From the NCBI GenBank assembly GCA_028709505.1, contig JAQVWW010000131.1, positions 1-5,076 of the forward strand: a DNA stretch of 5,076 bases, in the 5' to 3' direction. This document shows positions 3,177-5,076 of the stretch, in pieces. The stretch is from Eubacteriales bacterium. GTDB lineage: Bacteria > Bacillota > Clostridia > Christensenellales > UMGS416. Position numbers and translations under genes: made by a program. Position 1 is the first letter of the stretch. Each line of letters begins with the position of its first letter. Under the pieces are notes generated by a model. That model did no database searches, had not been told where the DNA came from, and saw only the letters and a program-made list of their open reading frames with translations.

Positions 3177-5076
3177 CTTGAACCCTTTCAGGCGCAACGC
3201 GTTGGTCAGCACCGATACCGAACTGAGCGACATGGCCGCCGCGGCAATCATCGGGTTGAGCAGCGGCCCCCCGAACAGGTGCAGCAGCCCCGCGGCGATG
3301 GGAATACCGGCGGTGTTGTAGCCAAAGGCCCAGAACAGGTTCTGCTTGATGTTGCGTATCGTGCTGCGGCTTAAGTGGATGGCGGTGGGCACATCCATCA
3401 AATCGCTGCGCATCAGCACGATGTCGGCCGATTCCATGGCCACGTCGGTGCCCGAGCCGATGGCGATGCCGATATCGGCCTGGGCCAGTGCCGGCGCGTC
3501 GTTGATGCCGTCGCCCACCATGGCCACTTTCTTGCCTTCGGCCTGCAGCTTCTTCACCTCGCCGGATTTATCCTGGGGCAGCACCTCTGCCAGCACGCGG
3601 TCGATGCCCACCTGCCGGGCGATGGCCTGGGCGGTGCTGCGATTGTCGCCGGTTATCATGGCCACTTCGATGCCCATCTCTTTGAGCTTGGCGATGGCCG
3701 GCGCGCTGCCCTCTTTTACCACGTCGGCCACGGCGATAACGCCCAGCAGCCGGCTGTCTGAAGCGACGTACATCGGCGTTTTCCCTTCGCCGGCCAGCCG
3801 GCGGGCGTCCTCTTGCGCGTTGTCGCGCCCAATGCCATGACGATCCAGCAGCTTATCGTTTCCGATGTATAAAAGCTGTCCGTCGGCGCGCACCTGAAGG
3901 CCGTAGCCGGGCAGCGCCTGGAAATCTTCGGTGGGTACCAGCACAACGCCGCGCTGCCGGGCGTGGCGCACGATGGCGTCGCCCAGCGGGTGCTCCGAGT
4001 TGGCTTCGGCCGAGGCCGCCAGCGACAGCAACCGTTCTTCGCTTACGTCGCCCAGCGTCAGAACGTCGGTCACCTCGGGCTTGCCGGCAGTGATGGTGCC
4101 GGTCTTATCCAGCACCACCGTATCGACGCGGTGGGCCACTTCCAGCGCCTCGCCGCTCTTGATGAGAATGCCGTGCTCGGCGCCCTTTCCGGTACCCACC
4201 ATGATGGCGGTGGGCGTGGCCAGCCCCAGCGCGCAGGGGCAGGCGATGACCAGCACCGAGACAAATATCGTCAGCGCGAAGCCCATCCCCTCGCCGGCCA
4301 GCAGCCACGCCACAAAGGCCAGCACGGCGATGCCAAACACCGCCGGCACAAAGTAACCCGACACGATGTCGGCCATCTTGGCGATGGGCGCCTTAGTGCT
4401 CTGGGCGTCCTCGACCAGCCGGATAATCTGGGCCAGCGCCGTGTCGCCGCCCACCTTCGTGGCGCGAAAGCGGATGACGCCGTTGCTGTTGATGCTGGCG
4501 GCGTATACGGCGTCGCCGGCGTCTTTATCCACCGGCATGCTCTCGCCGGTCAGCATCGACTCGTCGATGGCCGTGTGCCCTTCTGTGACGACGCCGTCCA
4601 CCGGAATCTTCTCGCCCGGGCGCACCAGCAGGATGTCGCCGATGTCCACGTCGTCGATGGGCACTTCGCGCTCCTGGCCGTCGACGACGACGGTGGCCGT
4701 CTTGGGCGTTAAGCCCATCAGCTTTTTGATGGCTTCGGAAGTCTTGCCTTTGGAGATGGCTTCCAGCGTCTTGCCCAGCAAAATCAGCGCAATGATGACG
4801 CCGGCCGACTCAAAATATAAGCCGTGTATGGCGTGGGCGTCGCCCATGGCAATGCGGTACGTGGAATACAGGCTGTAACCGACTGCGGCGGTGGTGCCGA
4901 TGGCGATGAGCGAGTCCATATTGGGGCTGCGCTGCCAAAGCGCGCGGTAGCCCACCGTATAAAAGCGATAGCCGGCGGCCACCACCGGGATGGTCAAAAA
5001 CAGCTGGGCCAGCGCGTAGCGAAGCGGGTGCAGATTGGGGTCGACAAAAGCCGGGATGGGCAGCTTCAGGAAAGTA
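3165..5076 (-). CDS. copA: Cu(+)-exporting P1B-1-type ATPase CopA (N-terminus beyond the right edge)
   Basis: The frame runs from the right edge to a TAG at 3167-3165, giving 637 visible residues; family members usually have about 740-850. The N-terminal HMA copper-binding domain(s) and first membrane helices lie outside. The TTG at 4997-4995 is not a start: the family sequence continues upstream through [17 protein letters not shown] (visible residues 2-18). Counting from the window edge, motifs in order are the NMDSL helix (53-57), TGES of the actuator domain (177-180), CPC in the membrane (280-282), the phosphorylated Asp in DKTGT (324-328), SEHP of the nucleotide-binding domain (361-364), TGDN (476-479) and GDGIND (522-527). 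Y587, N588, M616 and S620 in the last helices match the Cu(+)-site residues of P1B-1 pumps. All catalytic residues are intact. It pumps cytosolic Cu(+) (possibly Ag(+)) out of the cell with ATP. copZ follows in the same operon; the promoter is outside the window. Confidence 0.96.
   Translation of the reverse strand, partial: TFLKLPIPAFVDPNLHPLRYALAQLFLTIPVVAAGYRFYTVGYRALWQRSPNMDSLIAIGTTAAVGYSLYSTYRIAMGDAHAIHGLYFESAGVIIALILLGKTLEAISKGKTSEAIKKLMGLTPKTATVVVDGQEREVPIDDVDIGDILLVRPGEKIPVDGVVTEGHTAIDESMLTGESMPVDKDAGDAVYAASINSNGVIRFRATKVGGDTALAQIIRLVEDAQSTKAPIAKMADIVSGYFVPAVFGIAVLAFVAWLLAGEGMGFALTIFVSVLVIACPCALGLATPTAIMVGTGKGAEHGILIKSGEALEVAHRVDTVVLDKTGTITAGKPEVTDVLTLGDVSEERLLSLAASAEANSEHPLGDAIVRHARQRGVVLVPTEDFQALPGYGLQVRADGQLLYIGNDKLLDRHGIGRDNAQEDARRLAGEGKTPMYVASDSRLLGVIAVADVVKEGSAPAIAKLKEMGIEVAMITGDNRSTAQAIARQVGIDRVLAEVLPQDKSGEVKKLQAEGKKVAMVGDGINDAPALAQADIGIAIGSGTDVAMESADIVLMRSDLMDVPTAIHLSRSTIRNIKQNLFWAFGYNTAGIPIAAGLLHLFGGPLLNPMIAAAAMSLSSVSVLTNALRLKGFKPYR

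Noticed and set aside
3346..4878. Long plus-strand frames inside copA (up to 249 codons, 3963-4712)
   Set aside because: They are antisense shadows caused by GC-rich codon use. The copA frame has all family motifs, and these have none.

Overview
The window is GC-rich (about 60% by eye). It has strong AGGAGG-type ribosome binding sites, sigma-A-like promoters and short, strong intrinsic terminators. Its CopA and CopZ proteins are of the low-GC Gram-positive type. This combination suggests a chromosomal segment from a GC-rich anaerobic member of the Clostridia (Bacillota). That placement is inferred from protein style and signals; no marker gene fixes the taxon.

Left part (1-1851): the end of a membrane protein, probably an ABC-2 type permease, reads rightward to 150 and has its own terminator. 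A leftward gene for a small VOC (glyoxalase/methylmalonyl-CoA epimerase fold) protein ends at 389, facing that terminator. It shares a 155-bp divergent promoter region with a rightward aldo/keto reductase gene (997-1803), which ends at a 12-bp-stem terminator. Both genes are compact single-gene units with recognisable promoters.

Middle part (1852-2904): a noncoding region of about 1.05 kb lies between two convergent genes, the reductase and copZ. Its first ~340 bases hold no convincing gene. From 2195 to 2769 comes the most unusual element of the window, a composite array of two alternating palindromes. Family A (21 bp, 8 copies) and family B (36 bp, 6 copies) are separated by C-rich spacers, with a period of 83-87 bp and one 45-bp step where a B copy has been lost. 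A candidate extended -10 promoter precedes the array and a bidirectional terminator follows it, so a noncoding transcript of about 0.8 kb is conceivable. The element could equally be an inert REP/BIME-like repeat.

Right part (2905-5076): a leftward copper-export operon. The Cu(+)-transporting P1B-type ATPase CopA is cut by the right edge, and its N-terminal metal-binding domain is outside the window. It is followed after 53 bp by the 68-residue copper chaperone CopZ. CopZ carries cytosolic Cu(+) to CopA, which pumps it out of the cell. A perfect 14-bp palindrome over the copA stop codon resembles a CsoR-type copper operator and may control copZ separately.
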